A stretch of 64,000 nt of DNA from Piper betle (taxonomy: Eukaryota > Streptophyta > Magnoliopsida > Piperales > Piperaceae): positions 124,001-188,000 of the forward strand of contig JAURVB010009608.1 in NCBI GenBank assembly GCA_033002965.1, written 5' to 3'. Positions 62,478 to 64,000 of this stretch are shown piece by piece; position 1 is the stretch's first letter; each line of letters starts with the position of its first letter. The notes below the pieces were generated by a model. That model was not told the origin of the DNA, searched no databases, and saw only the letters and a program-made list of their open reading frames with translations. The translations under genes and the position numbers were made by a program.

Positions 62478-62900
62478 ACTAGTAGAAAATCGGCCTTCAG
62501 CGATCAAAAATTCGGTTGGTGAAAGTTTGCAGCTAAATTTTCTTACGGCAAATTTTGGTCGCAAAAGTTAAGGTTGCTGATAAAATTTTAGAATAGAAGG
62601 AAATATGGTCGAAAAAGTACAACTGGGCATATTTGTTCCAATTTAGTTTCTAAATTAGCAATCAAAAATGCAGTCGTAAAGCGTAGTTATAAATAGTTTA
62701 TAACTGGATTTTCAGTTATAAATTTAGTTTTAACTTCGGTTCCCCGTAGTTTTTTTCCTGTCACTAATTATTTATGACGAGTTCCTGATCGTAGATGGAT
62801 TGCAGTGCGGACACAAATTGGTTGCAAAATAACCCAATTTTTTTTAAAATTATCATATAAAGTATAAACTACCGTCGGCATCAATATGGTCCTACGAACC
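62478..62900 (+). repeat. CACTA-like transposon end, fragment
   Basis: The left edge reads TACTAGTAGAAAATCGGCC, close to the CACTAGTAGAAAA..GGCC start of many plant CACTA non-autonomous elements. It is followed by subterminal words AGCGATCAAAAATT, TTTTGGTCGC and TTGGTTGCAAAA in both orientations, as in CACTA ends. No clear right end or 3-bp duplication was found, so this is a fragment and the assignment is tentative. Confidence 0.45.
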
Positions 62901-63377
62901 ATTAATATTATTTCTCGTCTCACTCAGTGTAATAATTTGGTAGAAGAACATGAAAACTAATAATGGAGTAGAACATGAAAACTAATAATGGACGTTACGT
63001 GACAATCCAATAATTCCTCGTCTTTTCATTTTTTGATTTTTTCTTCAAGATAAATAATCTGTTCCCTCACACAAAATAATAAACATTTAGGGTTATTGAG
63101 CCCCTGTTCATCAGGAATCGAACTCAAAATATATCACAAAAAGGTAGTGATCAGAACTAACAAGCCACCCTTTTGAAGAGTGATATCAGCGCTTGAGGAT
63201 AAAAACTATGAAAGAAACCATAAAACTGGGGGGAAAATAAATATGGATGATGTTGAACACATATATGATATTTGAGATACATACCCTATGATCTCTTACC
63301 CTTCTTTTTTCTTCCTTGGTAAAAACAAGAAAATAAATGGTTCCTCAACCTTCGCCCATATCACCGCCCATTCATTG

Positions 63378-63480
63378 TTAGTGGTCAAACAGTTCATGCA
63401 CCATCTTCAACAGTGGATTCAACTGGGTTGGCTTAATTTCTCGACGAAAGCCAAAGTCTAGGACAAGCGAAGTTATACCT
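63378..63480 (-). other. Possible terminal exon of an unidentified minus-strand gene
   Basis: After an acceptor-like TTGGACAG on the minus strand, an open stretch ends with residues NPLLKMVHELFDH and a stop at about 63378. The codon use looks coding. I know no family with this end, and upstream exons (to the right) were not found before the window ends. It may be chance. Confidence 0.3.
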
Positions 63481-64000
63481 GTCCAATAAACAATCGAAGT
63501 CCGAACTAAAAAAAAAGAAAAAACTGCAGGAAATGGGCATCTGGAACGCAACATTAATTCCACTCGCGGAATGCTCCAACCAATTAGTGTTTCATAAGAA
63601 AAAAAACTACACGCATCTGCACTGCACTGTACTATGTGGAGAAATCCTATTTTCACGTCAAATCACACATCATTCGTAGCCAAACTTATTCCCAGACCTC
63701 TTGTGTTTCAAATGGAACAATGTACCTCACTCAATCTCTACAATTCAACAAACAGGTAGCCTTCAACCACCAGGTGCCGTCTTCAACAAGTTTATCCCTC
63801 TCTATAGTGTCCAACCACAAGTTGGTTGAGCTATATTGTCACTAGCTAGCATTTAGCCAGACTCATGTGACACAAACGTGACGAACATGACATAAAGCTG
63901 GGGCAAGTTCCATCACATGGACCAACTGTTGAAAGGTTAGTACCCCACCGGCGGCGTTATAATTGAAATGAATATTGTACCATTGAATGTTTGGTTATTG
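63481..64000. other. Right edge, nothing recognised
   Basis: Short open frames only. If the exon at 63378 is real, its intron and upstream exons would run through here and beyond the window. Confidence 0.3.

Noticed and set aside
1..64000. CRISPR arrays, operons, rRNA or complete tRNA genes
   Set aside because: No evenly spaced direct repeats of that type, and the gene structures are eukaryotic. The tRNA-like block in the MITE lacks a full cloverleaf.

Overview
This window is nuclear DNA of a flowering plant. The evidence is intron-rich genes of land-plant families (FLZ zinc finger, MFP1, ERD6-like sugar carrier, SULTR3 sulfate transporters, leucine-rich repeat extensin), GT-AG introns, very AT-rich intergenic DNA, and plant-type LTR retrotransposons and hAT elements. 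The high GC of the intronless extensin gene hints at a monocot, but I cannot name the species.

Layout from left to right. 1-6.9 kb is intergenic, with a CpG-depleted fossil of an LTR (2.8-3.4 kb) and a hAT-like MITE (5.45-6.0 kb). 6.97-8.32 kb holds an FLZ zinc-finger gene (+) whose frame is broken twice. 10.2-22.05 kb is a nest of related ~3 kb LTRs: LTR A (-) is interrupted by solo LTR B (-), LTR C (-) adjoins A, and C is split by D (+), two tandem LTR units. B and D have 5-bp target-site duplications. A broken Ty1/copia pol fragment follows (22.05-22.6 kb). 24.65-28.1 kb is an intact MFP1 gene (+). 29.06-32.08 kb is a decayed ERD6-like sugar transporter (-). 33.9-37.37 kb is an intact 13-exon SULTR3;3-like transporter (-). 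37.4-46.3 kb is AT-rich and contains a second hAT-like MITE with an 8-bp TSD and a tRNA-like block inside. 46.38-49.86 kb is a dead SULTR3;5-like transporter (+), split in its first exon by a third MITE copy. 53.3-55.3 kb is an intact LRX gene (-). 59.47-61.6 kb is a small gene resembling plant succinate dehydrogenase subunit 6 (-), with apparent 1-nt deletions. The far right has a CACTA-like fragment and a possible terminal exon.

The genes form no operon or shared pathway. The closest link is the head-to-head pair of SULTR3-family transporters, one intact and one dead. Two themes recur: same-family repeats of different ages, and single-base frame breaks, often in short homopolymers. The second theme means some 'pseudogenes' may be consensus errors. 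I did not find a convincing undescribed molecular system. The most unusual structures are the nested LTR block with a tandem LTR-LTR insertion lacking an internal region, and the hAT-like MITE family carrying a pol III-like segment.
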